Shown here one piece after another: positions 7,513 to 14,994 of a stretch of DNA of 64,000 bases. Where the stretch lies: assembly GCA_003487805.1 (NCBI GenBank), contig DNNE01000076.1:7017-71016 (forward strand), read 5' to 3'. This DNA comes from Blastocatellia bacterium (lineage in GTDB: Bacteria > Acidobacteriota > Blastocatellia > Pyrinomonadales > Pyrinomonadaceae). The first letter of the stretch is position 1, and every line of letters starts with the position of its first letter. The translations under genes and the position numbers were made by a program. The notes below the pieces were generated by a model. That model did not search any database and was not told the origin of the DNA. It saw nothing but the letters and a program-made list of their open reading frames with translations.

Positions 7513-7542
7513 ATGCTATCTTAAATAGCAGTGCTATGTCAA
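7513..7542 (-). promoter_or_regulatory. Transposase B promoter with overlapping operator
   Basis: On the minus strand, TTGACA (7537-7542), 18 bases, TAGCAT (7513-7518). A dyad TGCTAT-N5-ATAGCA (7514-7530) covers the -10 and spacer. Its core CTATTTnnGATAG is the same as in the zinc-ribbon operator at 7564-7584, implying one shared repressor. Confidence 0.65.
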
Positions 7543-7554
7543 GGAGAATACTAC

Positions 7555-7584
7555 TTGACCGAGCATACTATTTCGGATAGTATG
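7555..7584 (+). promoter_or_regulatory. Zinc-ribbon gene promoter with perfect operator dyad
   Basis: TTGACC (7555-7560), 17 bases, TAGTAT (7578-7583). CATACTAT-TTCGG-ATAGTATG (7564-7584) is a perfect dyad with 8-bp arms filling the spacer and -10. The start codon follows at 7591, so the message is leaderless or nearly so. Confidence 0.7.
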
Positions 7585-7590
7585 CCGAAC

Positions 7591-7749
7591 ATGGCTAAAG
7601 TTAAAGAATCGGTATGGCTGTGGGTTTGCGAGCGTTGCGGCTATAAATGGCTACCGCGTGACGCGGACGTAGAACCCAAACGCTGTCCGGGATGTAAGAG
7701 TCCCTACTGGAATCGGCCTAGACAGGCAAGGAAAAAAGCCACAAAATAA
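7591..7749 (+). CDS. Small zinc-ribbon protein divergent from the transposase (52 aa)
   Basis: Start ATG 7591 (MAKVKESVW) is chosen because the -10 box ends eight bases before it; an upstream in-frame ATG at 7582 overlaps the -10. A rubredoxin-like ribbon CERCGYKW...KRCPGCKSPYW supplies four cysteines, followed by a basic tail (RPRQARKKATK). A close homologue with the same spacing sits divergently beside the module E transposase (49254-49430). Conserved pairing suggests a transposition accessory or repressor of the shared promoter region. Role is inference. Confidence 0.8.
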   Translation: MAKVKESVWLWVCERCGYKWLPRDADVEPKRCPGCKSPYWNRPRQARKKATK

Positions 7750-7781
7750 CGACCAGAAAATCTAAACTCCGAGCGATTTAT

Positions 7782-8891
7782 TTAACCGACGAGCTTTAGG
7801 GCGTACGGGTTCTTTTCTTCGTTCTTGCTGGGGAATACCGCTAGCTCGCCGGGCGTCTTGGCTTTGGTTCCATCAGTTGAATGTACGTACAGAATATGTC
7901 CGACCAAACTAACGGGCAATGATGTGTCGCGAGCGAGTTTTTGATAGTTGATGCCGCCAGTCTTTAGCCCGTATAACAATTCAGCCATCTTTCGGAGCGC
8001 ACGAGGTCTTTCGGGTTCGATCTCGACAGGTTCATTGTGCCGCCATCCGTGTCTTGTCATCTGCTTGTTCAGATATTTTTTCTGATCCACGGAAATAATC
8101 TTGAGGCTGAAGGCGCGATCGATCAGAACTTGTATGGAGACGCCCCACCGCGCTTTTAGCTCCGCAAGTCTGCTAAGAGTGACGGGCGTAGTAATTTCCT
8201 CCCGTATTGCCTCTTCGGGCAGTAACAGTTCTCTAGCGAAGTCGTCTGCTTCCTGTTCGACATCGCCGCCTGTCAGACTGTAGTGTTGAACCAAATGGCC
8301 CATTTCGTGCGCAACCGTGTCTCGCTGCCTATCTCCCGGCTTGCCCGTGTCGATTACAATTACAGCGCGGCGATCAGCCCACAAAGAAAAAGCATCGTGG
8401 CCGTGAATCTCTAGCGGGATTGCCAACACGACCACGCCAGCTTTCTCAAGTCGGTTGATCAGATTTCTGATTGGTTTGTTTGGCTCGATACCCAACGCAT
8501 CGCGTGTTAATTCCGCCAAGGTCTTAGTATCTTCGTTTTGAATGCGCGGCAGCCTTAAAGGCATTAACTTCATCTTACCGGCCATGAAGTCATAGAGAAT
8601 GTAGGCAGCCCACGCGGTCTGTAGAATCTGATCGCGTTCACGGGTTGTCAGTGACTGATGTTGCCGGTATAGAAGCGATCCCAAGGGAAAATCGATCTTG
8701 GTATCCTCATAAAAAAACGGCAAAGGAAAACCAGTCTCTTTCGCAATCGTTGCCGCGAGTTGTTCTGAGGGTTCAAGCAGATTTTGCTCAATCCGCGAAA
8801 TAGCTGCTTGCTTTACGTCAACAATGTCAGCTAGTTCCTCTTGAGTCCATCCGTTGATTTCTCTTGCGCGCTTTAGGCGATCTCCGTTCAT
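7782..8891 (-). CDS. Xre-family regulator fused to an ImmA/IrrE metallopeptidase
   Basis: 369 residues. The N-terminal Cro/C1 HTH (about 1-60: LKRAREINGWTQEELADIV then QAAISRIEQN) is followed by an ImmA/IrrE zinc peptidase domain with VAHEMGHLVQH (HExxH) and the downstream EADDFARELLLP helix, and a helical C-terminal region. Such proteins bind their own operators and, in the ImmA group, cleave repressors under stress. The start overlaps the stop of the upstream partner by four bases (8888-8891), so the two are co-translated. Shares the operator at 9534-9548. Confidence 0.85.
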   Translation of the reverse strand: MNGDRLKRAREINGWTQEELADIVDVKQAAISRIEQNLLEPSEQLAATIAKETGFPLPFFYEDTKIDFPLGSLLYRQHQSLTTRERDQILQTAWAAYILYDFMAGKMKLMPLRLPRIQNEDTKTLAELTRDALGIEPNKPIRNLINRLEKAGVVVLAIPLEIHGHDAFSLWADRRAVIVIDTGKPGDRQRDTVAHEMGHLVQHYSLTGGDVEQEADDFARELLLPEEAIREEITTPVTLSRLAELKARWGVSIQVLIDRAFSLKIISVDQKKYLNKQMTRHGWRHNEPVEIEPERPRALRKMAELLYGLKTGGINYQKLARDTSLPVSLVGHILYVHSTDGTKAKTPGELAVFPSKNEEKNPYALKLVG

Positions 8892-9517
8892 TTCTTGTCC
8901 GTTCCAGTTCCATCCTTTGAGATGTCGAGATCATCTTCATCGCGCTGCTCAGCTCTTCGGATTTCAGTTAGTTCGTCAGGCGATTGCTGGTACTTAGCAT
9001 CAGCCGTCTGCAACGTAGCTGGATGCGGAACCGGAATGCTCCAATGTAGTTCCGGTATCCCATACTCCGAAGTAATATCCTTTGGACATGCCAGATCGAG
9101 ACCCATAAAGGTCCCGTCTCCCGCTACGTTGTAAATACCCACGAGCTTTTCGGCGCGAAAGTGATCTCCGAACAGAGGTTGTTGGTAAAATGCTTTGCGC
9201 TTTTCTGACTTGCCTGGCGCGGGCGGTCTGCCGTTTACGCCTTTGAAAAACTTTATATTGTGCCCCTTGTGCCAAACTTCTAAGCCGTTGTTGTTCAAAG
9301 GTTCAGTGTCATACTTCAAATGTGATGGCTTGTTATCTAGTAAGCGTCTGACTCGAATGCGGATCGCGCTCGAATGATGGCAGCCGTCGATGTCTTCATA
9401 ACCCTTCGAGGTGAACTCCTCAACCGTCGCCTCGGATACGGCGGCTTCAAACATCGGATAAATATGGGATAAGAAGGGTTGAAGTTTGGAGAGTGTCTCT
9501 TCAGGGGTATTCGCCAT
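8888..9517 (-). CDS. Partner of the Xre-ImmA regulator (209 aa, unknown)
   Basis: First gene of a two-gene operon; ATG 9517 is preceded by GGAGGA. The protein is soluble and mixed alpha/beta with an acidic, disordered-looking tail (RRAEQRDEDDLDISKDGTG). The centre carries KGHNIKFFKGVNGRPPAPGK and MGLDLACPKDITSEYGIPE, which I cannot place in a family. In operons of this form the upstream gene is often a toxin or the peptidase substrate. No catalytic motif is evident. Confidence 0.75.
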   Translation of the reverse strand: MANTPEETLSKLQPFLSHIYPMFEAAVSEATVEEFTSKGYEDIDGCHHSSAIRIRVRRLLDNKPSHLKYDTEPLNNNGLEVWHKGHNIKFFKGVNGRPPAPGKSEKRKAFYQQPLFGDHFRAEKLVGIYNVAGDGTFMGLDLACPKDITSEYGIPELHWSIPVPHPATLQTADAKYQQSPDELTEIRRAEQRDEDDLDISKDGTGTDKK

Positions 9518-9533
9518 TGATTCCTCCGTTCGT

Positions 9534-9548
9534 GGTTATAATATAACC
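9534..9548 (-). promoter_or_regulatory. Operator palindrome over the -10 of the Xre-ImmA operon
   Basis: GGTTATA-A-TATAACC, a perfect dyad 17-31 bases upstream of the ATG at 9517, contains the likely -10 (TATATT/TATTAT). A repressor bound here would block the promoter; the Xre protein of the operon is the obvious candidate. Confidence 0.6.
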
Positions 9549-9623
9549 AGAAAAAGGGTAAGGCGCAATACTTATTTTTAGAGCCCTCATGTCTCACCCA
9601 AACTACCACGCTTGATAAATTTA

Positions 9624-9653
9624 TTGCATCCCTTCGTTTTAGGGTGATATAAG
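9624..9653 (+). promoter_or_regulatory. Promoter of the 9698 lipoprotein gene
   Basis: TTGCAT (9624-9629), 18 bases, TATAAG (9648-9653) with an extended TG, 44 bases before the ATG. Confidence 0.55.
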
Positions 9654-9697
9654 CGTCTCTTCCTCGCGTTCTTTCAAGCCCATAGGAGACTCCAACC

Positions 9698-10591
9698 ATG
9701 AAACGCCATATCCTACTGATAACGGTATTACTATTCTTGCAACCAGGCTGCACCACGACGCCCACAACAAACGCGCCGCCAACTAACACCGCGTCAACCA
9801 ACACTGCCGCAGCTACCGCCAAATCAGTGGCCCCCGACACGGCCTCCGCTATCAAAGCTGCATGTACGACACCTGATTTTCCGGAGCCTACGGCCCTTAG
9901 CATCGATGCTCAGTGCGGCAACGACGGGAATGGCGGAAAAGAGGCTGAGCAGAACAGCGTCAAGAATAGTTTTTGCCCTCCCAGCGAGACTCCATCAGAC
10001 ATTACTATCGGCGCATTTCAACAACTGCAAAAGGATGTTGAGGCGAATTCGAATATCAATTTTGGAAGTAGCGGTCCAACTACTGATCGCTCTCCTCTCA
10101 AAACACTTGGCGAGGGCAAACTAGTGACATTGAAAGCTTTCGTCTTGAAAGCCCGGCAAGAAGGCGGTGAAAGTGTAAATTGCAAAGGCCATCTGCTTAA
10201 TGAAACTGACAAGACTGATTTTTACCACGACATCCACATCTCTTTCGTGGACGCTGCGAACAAACCTCAGACAGGAGATACCAAGGCAATCTCCGACAAG
10301 AAAGAATGTACTGGCATAGTCGCGGAAATGAGTCCCCATCATCGGCCCGATAATTGGACGGCAGATAATGTAAACAAAGTGGCTACGGCTCAAGCGTTGG
10401 TTCGGATAACGGGACAGCAATTTTTCGATTCAAGTCACGTACCGTGTTCGAATGGCGCGCCAGTTGGAAGCAATCCTAAGCGAATTTCGCTCTGGGAACT
10501 TCACCCGATCTACAAGTTTGAGGTTTGCACAGGAGATTGCGCGGGTGCGGGACAATGGGTCTCGCTGGATGAGTGGCTCAAGACTCACTGA
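9698..10591 (+). CDS. Predicted lipoprotein with Thr/Asn-rich linker (297 aa)
   Basis: A lipoprotein signal peptide (HILLITVLLFLQPGC, lipobox LQPGC at about residues 14-18) is followed by a low-complexity linker rich in T, N, P and A, then a soluble domain with many cysteines (for example CTTPDFPEP, CGNDGNGG, FCPPSE, CTGDC), probably disulphide-bonded. It would sit in a membrane facing the periplasm. A clear AGGAG and an extended -10 promoter precede it. The domain is not recognised. Confidence 0.75.
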   Translation: MKRHILLITVLLFLQPGCTTTPTTNAPPTNTASTNTAAATAKSVAPDTASAIKAACTTPDFPEPTALSIDAQCGNDGNGGKEAEQNSVKNSFCPPSETPSDITIGAFQQLQKDVEANSNINFGSSGPTTDRSPLKTLGEGKLVTLKAFVLKARQEGGESVNCKGHLLNETDKTDFYHDIHISFVDAANKPQTGDTKAISDKKECTGIVAEMSPHHRPDNWTADNVNKVATAQALVRITGQQFFDSSHVPCSNGAPVGSNPKRISLWELHPIYKFEVCTGDCAGAGQWVSLDEWLKTH

Positions 10592-10681
10592 TAGCATCTG
10601 CGAAGTAACGGTGCGTTAGTAAATGTAACGGCGTTTCCTATCATCAAATCGTTGATTCCGCTTCATCGGGAGGTAATACAA

Positions 10682-10861
10682 ATGGCCGAAGTTGGCGACA
10701 AATTCTCGGTTGGTTCAACCTGTCCTCAGACTGGGCGTTACAAGCACTCCGTTTGCGACAACACCGAAATATTCAACAAGGGCAACACGTTTGCGCCATG
10801 CGCGAACTCGTCCTGCCCGAAAAAGGGAGCCGAGTGGGTATTGAAAGACAAACTCACTTAA
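10682..10861 (+). CDS. Small cysteine-containing protein, YjzC-like layout (59 aa)
   Basis: ATG 10682 is set by GGGAGG. The sequence MAEVGDKFSVGSTCPQTG... with later GNTFAPCANSSCPKKGAEW resembles short single-domain proteins of the YjzC type that may bind zinc through C-x4-C. It converges with and overlaps the 3' end of the 10854-11240 gene by eight bases. Function unknown. Confidence 0.65.
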   Translation: MAEVGDKFSVGSTCPQTGRYKHSVCDNTEIFNKGNTFAPCANSSCPKKGAEWVLKDKLT

Positions 10862-11240
10862 AGGGATTGCTGACATAACCCCGCTCTTCCAAATAGCGGG
10901 CGATCTCAAAATCTGAATAACCAAATAATTTCCCGCTCACCCATATCGCCGATCCGGCAACAGGCTTGCCGGATCGGCTGAAGAATGTCTTCATTAGTTT
11001 TTTGACGAATGCGTATTTGTATACGTATGCCGTTGCGCGATCTGGTGAATATGCCTGATCAATGACTACCTTGCAGCCTTCCGTTCTTACGGTTCTCCGT
11101 ACAAGTCCGACATACCTCCGGTCAAATCCGAAAGCGCCCGCGAGTTTTGCGCCTGTGCGAACCTGCTCACAGTACACTTCGGCCTTGCCTACGAGGTATC
11201 CTTTCTGAAAAGCTTCTCCCTCGCTCTGGGACTTTTGCAT
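10854..11240 (-). CDS. Basic hypothetical protein whose start lies in a transposon-end repeat (128 aa)
   Basis: Start ATG 11240 (MQKSQSEGEAFQKG) is within a subterminal repeat unit, TGATGCAAAAGTC read on the minus strand, and its Shine-Dalgarno sequence (AAAGGAG) is part of the next unit. An alternative TTG lies one codon upstream. The protein is basic and aromatic-rich (AYVYKYAFVKKLMKTFFSR), without signal peptide or membrane segment. Its promoter must lie in the terminal array or in the neighbouring module, so expression may depend on what is inserted next door. No family recognised. Confidence 0.65.
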   Translation of the reverse strand: MQKSQSEGEAFQKGYLVGKAEVYCEQVRTGAKLAGAFGFDRRYVGLVRRTVRTEGCKVVIDQAYSPDRATAYVYKYAFVKKLMKTFFSRSGKPVAGSAIWVSGKLFGYSDFEIARYLEERGYVSNPFK

Positions 11241-11285
11241 CAACCTTTCTCCTTTTGCATCAAGATCGACTTTTGCAGCAAAGCC
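11230..11285 (-). repeat. Module B right end: TIR plus two subterminal repeats
   Basis: GACTTTTGCATCA (11230-11242), TCCTTTTGCATCA (11250-11262), then the terminus GACTTTTGCAGCAAAGCC (11268-11285). Unit spacing is 20 and 18 bp. Confidence 0.85.
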
Positions 11286-11294
11286 GAACCATAG
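11286..11294. repeat. Junction B/C: GAACCATAG
   Basis: One copy of the shared 9-bp word between the termini of B and C. Confidence 0.8.
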
Positions 11295-11357
11295 GGCTTT
11301 GCCTATAAACTAATTCGACCAAGTGACTTTATAGGCAGCCGTCTGACTTTATAGGCA
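11295..11357 (+). repeat. Module C left end: TIR plus two subterminal repeats
   Basis: TIR 11295-11311, then GACTTTATAGGCA at 11325-11337 and 11345-11357, identical and 20 bp apart. Confidence 0.85.
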
Positions 11358-11507
11358 AGAGAACCGATGGGATTATATGGCAGTTGAGCGATGGACAAGT
11401 TAACCACAGGGTCTGCGTTACGGAACAAATAGACGACACGTGGGAGTCGCGCTTTCCTGAGGACTAACGATACCACCGGTGACCGCGTAGCAAGTCAAGT
11501 CGATCAG

Positions 11508-11516
11508 TGATATAAG
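11508..11516 (+). promoter_or_regulatory. Extended -10 promoter (TGATATAAG)
   Basis: Same element and same following CCTGC as at 2803-2816 in module A; 33 bases before the ATG at 11549. Confidence 0.55.
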
Positions 11517-11548
11517 CCTGCCTTTCTTGGTCATAAGGATTGAGCGAT

Positions 11549-12217
11549 ATGATTGACAACCACTCTTCAAGTCGGCGGCTTGATGCACTGTTTCGGGAGT
11601 TCGATAACTTGGTTGCCGAAAACCGCCTTGTGCTTGACGGAACCGATAAGAAGCTGAGCATTGCGTTCGGCGTGACAGCAAGTCTTATTGGGGCTGGGGT
11701 CTGGCGCTCGCAGCCGGTGTTCTTTCTGATCGTTCCGTTCCTAATCTTGGCTATCGCGTTCTTCGCGGCGGTGCAACTAGGGCACATCGTTCTCCTTGGT
11801 GCGCAATTAGCAGTTGTCGAGGAACGCATAAACCACGAGATTGGTGGGCAACCGGTGATGACTTACTTCAACGTGATTGTCCGGGCCGTGTGTGATGCTA
11901 AAACTTTTATTGATCCATCGAAACAGCGTCCGCGCAGAAACTTTAATACCATATACACTGCGGCTGCTATCGCCGTACTAGTCGCCGCAGTTGCGATTTC
12001 GATTGTCGCAGGATGGCCTGCTCTTATCGTGAAGGGCTGGATTCCAACGATCTGTTACTTTGTCGGCGTGATTGCCGCCACCATCCTCGTAGTCTTTGTC
12101 ATACATCGAGCCGCGAACGACAAAGACCGCATGATTCTGGTGATCAAACAAGCTATCGAGAAGTCGTCTAACGATTCGCAGGAGCCGACTAAACCTCCTA
12201 TGTTCCCCAAAAGGTAA
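11549..12217 (+). CDS. Four-helix membrane protein (222 aa)
   Basis: Start ATG 11549 (TTG 11540 is an alternative with AGGA just upstream). Hydrophobic segments at about residues 37-57, 58-82, 130-152 and 160-182 (LIVPFLILAIAFFAAVQL; AAAIAVLVAAVAISIVAGW; VGVIAATILVVFVI) give two membrane hairpins separated by a cytoplasmic loop with a basic patch. The N-terminus looks like a short coiled coil. Related in layout to the other small membrane proteins of modules A and B. No function assigned. Confidence 0.7.
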   Translation: MIDNHSSSRRLDALFREFDNLVAENRLVLDGTDKKLSIAFGVTASLIGAGVWRSQPVFFLIVPFLILAIAFFAAVQLGHIVLLGAQLAVVEERINHEIGGQPVMTYFNVIVRAVCDAKTFIDPSKQRPRRNFNTIYTAAAIAVLVAAVAISIVAGWPALIVKGWIPTICYFVGVIAATILVVFVIHRAANDKDRMILVIKQAIEKSSNDSQEPTKPPMFPKR

Positions 12218-12263
12218 CTCGGTCTTTCCACTCGAAGTGTTAACCGAGTTCGCCCGGCAAGAC

Positions 12264-12666
12264 GCTAATATGCCACTACCCAGTCGACGGTAACGACTCG
12301 GAACAGTATCTTGGCCTCGGTGTCTGGGAATCTAAACTTACGGAGAGTGTCGTCCTTGCTGATGGCTTGAAACGGAGTGTCTGACGTAAATGATGCAAGC
12401 ACCTCCCGTGACTTTTAGGGGAATAGAATTACGAGTTGATATTTATCTTTCATGCTGATCCTCTTTTTGTTACCCGCAAATAACGATGGCGACAAAACTC
12501 GATGAAAATGGCGAACAATTCGTGCTGGTCGCGCACCAAGCTACTCTCCAGTTCTTTTGTAGGGTTGAGAAGGTGACGCCAGACAAACCAAAACACCAAA
12601 TCGGTTTCGGTCCTCAGCCCTTACCGCCAAGCGAGGATGAATAGCAACGCGCTAATATGCCGCTAC
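12264..12666. repeat. Direct repeat pair flanking a tiny gene
   Basis: GCTAATATGCC(A/G)CTAC occurs at 12264-12279 and 12651-12666, on either side of the 52-codon frame at 12486-12644. A degenerate form (CCTATGCCGCTGAC) is at 30-43. This could mark a small mobile cassette or an old duplication. Confidence 0.35.
12486..12644 (+). CDS. Very small hypothetical protein (52 aa)
   Basis: ATG 12486 to TAG 12644: MATKLDENGEQFVLVAHQ, then LQFFCRVEKVTPDKPKHQ and a Pro-rich acidic end. Composition is protein-like but the ribosome binding site is weak. It lies in an otherwise gene-poor kilobase between direct repeats. No homology recognised. Confidence 0.4.
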   Translation: MATKLDENGEQFVLVAHQATLQFFCRVEKVTPDKPKHQIGFGPQPLPPSEDE

Positions 12667-12737
12667 TGAACGCTGTTTGGAGTTGCGAAACAGATTTTGG
12701 AGGCGGGTCGAGGTAGCTATTCGAATAGTTCAGGTCG

Positions 12738-13170
12738 TCATTTTCGTCGGGGAGCCATTTTTCTGCGCAGGGGGTGTAGGTGATCAATCAGAATGTCGAA
12801 CTGTTCGAGCGTGGTCGCGAGTGGATAGTCGGCAACATACGAACGGAGAACGTCGTGGTGATCGACGTACATAAGACCTCCAAGTTCACCTTCGCGAAGA
12901 AATTCTCGATACTCCCACCATTCCTAACGAGGCAAATCGGCCTGGGGCATAAAAAGATTGACCGTTGCCACGGTCTAGTATAGGTTTAACAGGGAGAGGT
13001 TCCTCACCCACCTCCAAGCACCCGGTTTGTTCCTCGCGGCGTCTCCTAAGCATCAAAATTGCCAAAACACCTGCCCGAAAGGGAACACACAGTCCCGCAA
13101 AGCGTACAAAGAGTCGAGGCATGAGCATAAAGAAATGAGCGGCTTGCGGGCAACGAATTTCGGACGCCAA
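12738..13170 (-). pseudogene. Hypothetical protein split by a frameshift
   Basis: One frame from 13170 gives a short basic membrane-like N-terminus (LFVRFAGLCVPFRAGVLAI) up to about 12930. A second frame, closed upstream by a TAG, continues with sequence that is clearly protein (EWWEYREFLREGELGGLMY; LEQFDILIDHLHPLRRKM) to a TGA at 12738-12740. The second part has no good start before MYVDHHDV, so the two probably form one broken gene. Function unknown. Confidence 0.4.
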
Positions 13171-13299
13171 AGATGGAACTCACGCTCTATCAACGGTTTT
13201 CTAACCTTCGGCGCATCTGCACGAATTGCGTGCTTGACTTTTGGTACAACTAGGGCATAATTCGTGCATCAAAGCTTGTGGATTCGGGGGCTTACGGAT

Positions 13300-13515
13300 A
13301 TGAGTATTGATGACCTAAAATTGGAAGCTGCGGCGGGAATTTTGCAACAGAAGAATGTAGTGAAGACCGATACCAAAGAGGACTTCTTTGAAAGAACCCG
13401 CGCGCTTTTAGCCAATAACGACATCCGAGCGTATAACGCAGAATATGAGCGGTTGGGGCAGGGCGAGGCCAAACCGAGCATTGGATTCATCCTCAGCAAA
13501 GCCGCGGGCGCCTGA
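13300..13515 (+). CDS. Small hypothetical protein (71 aa)
   Basis: ATG 13300 is preferred over the GTG at 13264. MSIDDLKLEAAAGILQQ continues through an acidic helical region (TKEDFFERTRALLANND) to SIGFILSKAAGA. No membrane segment or motif. Convergent with the GAF-domain gene; an inverted CCCTAAC/GTTAGGG pair (13530-13569) lies between the stops. Confidence 0.55.
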   Translation: MSIDDLKLEAAAGILQQKNVVKTDTKEDFFERTRALLANNDIRAYNAEYERLGQGEAKPSIGFILSKAAGA

Positions 13516-13563
13516 TTACGCCTATATTCCCCTAACTTCTAAGTACCTCTAGCCCACGTCTCG

Positions 13564-14478
13564 TTAGGGTAGCTTTTGCCTTTGGGCAGCAGCTGTTGCT
13601 TGGGCCAATATGCTGCTGAAACACTCACCCATCATAAAGTCACGATTCACAAAGGGATCGAAAGACCGCGTACTATAATTCAGCACACCAACAAGTTGCC
13701 GGTCTTCAGTATCCACATGAACGCCTACCGGTAAGCACAAAACTGAGCGAAGCTTTTGTGGCTTGTCAGGCGCGTCCTGCCAACCTTCGTACCACTTATC
13801 ACTCTTGTATCTCTCCCTTCCTTTTTTAGCTAGGTCGAGTGCCCAAGACAGCTTCCATCGTTTTAACGGCATGTAGACGACTTTTCGCTTCTGATAAGCT
13901 CGTCCGGCGGGCCCCGTAGACTCATCCTCAGTTTTTGGAATCGGCACTTTGAGATTCTCCGAGTAGTCCGACTCCCTTGACCAGTTACTGAGTTTCAGAA
14001 AACTACCGTCCGGATTCCACATGAATCCCGCATGAACTGTCTTCTTGCCGCACATTGCGTTGCAACTTGTATCGATGAAGCTATTCGTGAAGTCGACCAA
14101 TCGTTGATCAGTAGTCTTGGCCCCATTAACTGAACCGTAAGTGAATTTTTCAAGTTCGATCAAAAGCACTCTCATCGCAGCCACAAATCTGGTTTCCTGC
14201 GGCCCCATCGACAACTTGTTCCCAAAAAATTCCCACAAGGCACCTCCAATTGTCCCAACCGTCAGTATTAGAATCAAAACCTCCAATCGGTTCGGCGGGT
14301 GTCGAAAGCTGACGATCGGAACGAGGGCATCCCATTCACGTATCAAAACCAAGACTCCCAGTCCCAACGCAAAAATGTGGGAAAGATGGCTCCGAGCCAA
14401 GATCTGAATATTCTTCCAAAACCCCCACAGTAAATACCGAAAGAGAGTCTTGAGTTTTATATCAATAGGCAGTTCCAT
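13564..14478 (-). CDS. Membrane protein with a GAF-like sensor domain (304 aa)
   Basis: ATG 14478 has an AGGT-type ribosome site. Two membrane segments (about residues 32-50, HIFALGLGVLVLIREW, and 66-88, LEVLILILTVGTIGGALWEFF) precede a cytoplasmic domain that resembles GAF: STGPAGRAYQKRKVVYMP, then SVLCLPVGVHVDTEDRQ and LVGVLNYSTRSFDPF, ending in a helix. GAF domains bind small ligands or dimerise. No output domain is attached, so a partner would be needed to pass on a signal. The next gene is not co-oriented. Confidence 0.65.
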   Translation of the reverse strand: MELPIDIKLKTLFRYLLWGFWKNIQILARSHLSHIFALGLGVLVLIREWDALVPIVSFRHPPNRLEVLILILTVGTIGGALWEFFGNKLSMGPQETRFVAAMRVLLIELEKFTYGSVNGAKTTDQRLVDFTNSFIDTSCNAMCGKKTVHAGFMWNPDGSFLKLSNWSRESDYSENLKVPIPKTEDESTGPAGRAYQKRKVVYMPLKRWKLSWALDLAKKGRERYKSDKWYEGWQDAPDKPQKLRSVLCLPVGVHVDTEDRQLVGVLNYSTRSFDPFVNRDFMMGECFSSILAQATAAAQRQKLP

Positions 14479-14994
14479 GAGAGTACCTCCAGAGAAGGGT
14501 TGAGTGTGGAACCAGATTGTAGTGCCAAGCGATCAGTTGGTCAAGATCTCTGTTTTCGTAACCTCATGATACGCCGCCGAGTACGAAGCCTAGTAAGGTT
14601 TTCGCTCCAAGTCTCAACTCAAGAATTCGGAACCCAACGCTATAGCAGATAAATTCTTTTCATCTCCGCCATCTCCGGCTTTACGCGATCGTACGCCGCA
14701 AAAAGAAAACGGGTGAGCCCCTCCCACAAGGCCCACCCTCAGGCCGCGTGTCCTCACCCCACGCGACCACTTCGCCCACCGAGGAGGCGGGCGCAAACAT
14801 ATATTATTCTTCGACGGAATGAGAGATCAACATTTATCCACTGTGGCGGAGACGTTCATGGCGCGCTACGGGGCGTGGGGAGCGCCCAGTGGCTGCCCGT
14901 TTACATAACCATTGCCGCACTATATTAGCCGTGGTACTGTGGCCGCACGGGGCGGAGGTCGGACGTTCGGCCGCGTCCCGGCGGGAGTCATCCA
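14479..14994. other. Intergenic region without a recognised gene
   Basis: About 500 bases between divergent genes; the second half is more GC-rich than its surroundings. Open frames here have biased, non-protein-like composition. I see no RNA gene. Confidence 0.4.

Larger units (their letters stand above)
3388..11285. mobile_element. Module B: transposon-like unit with SWIM transposase
   Basis: Bounded by GGCTTTGCTGCGAAAGTC (3388-3405) and an inverted copy at 11268-11285 with one mismatch in 18. Subterminal units read GACTTTTGCATCA. It carries one transposase (6139-7383) with its zinc-ribbon neighbour, a MerR-like regulator, an Xre-ImmA/IrrE pair and several small genes. GAACCATAG flanks both sides. 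Confidence 0.8.

Noticed and set aside
13530..13569. CCCTAAC/GTTAGGG pair as an attC site
   Set aside because: Only 40 bases long with no inner L boxes; the first base does not fit RYYYAAC.
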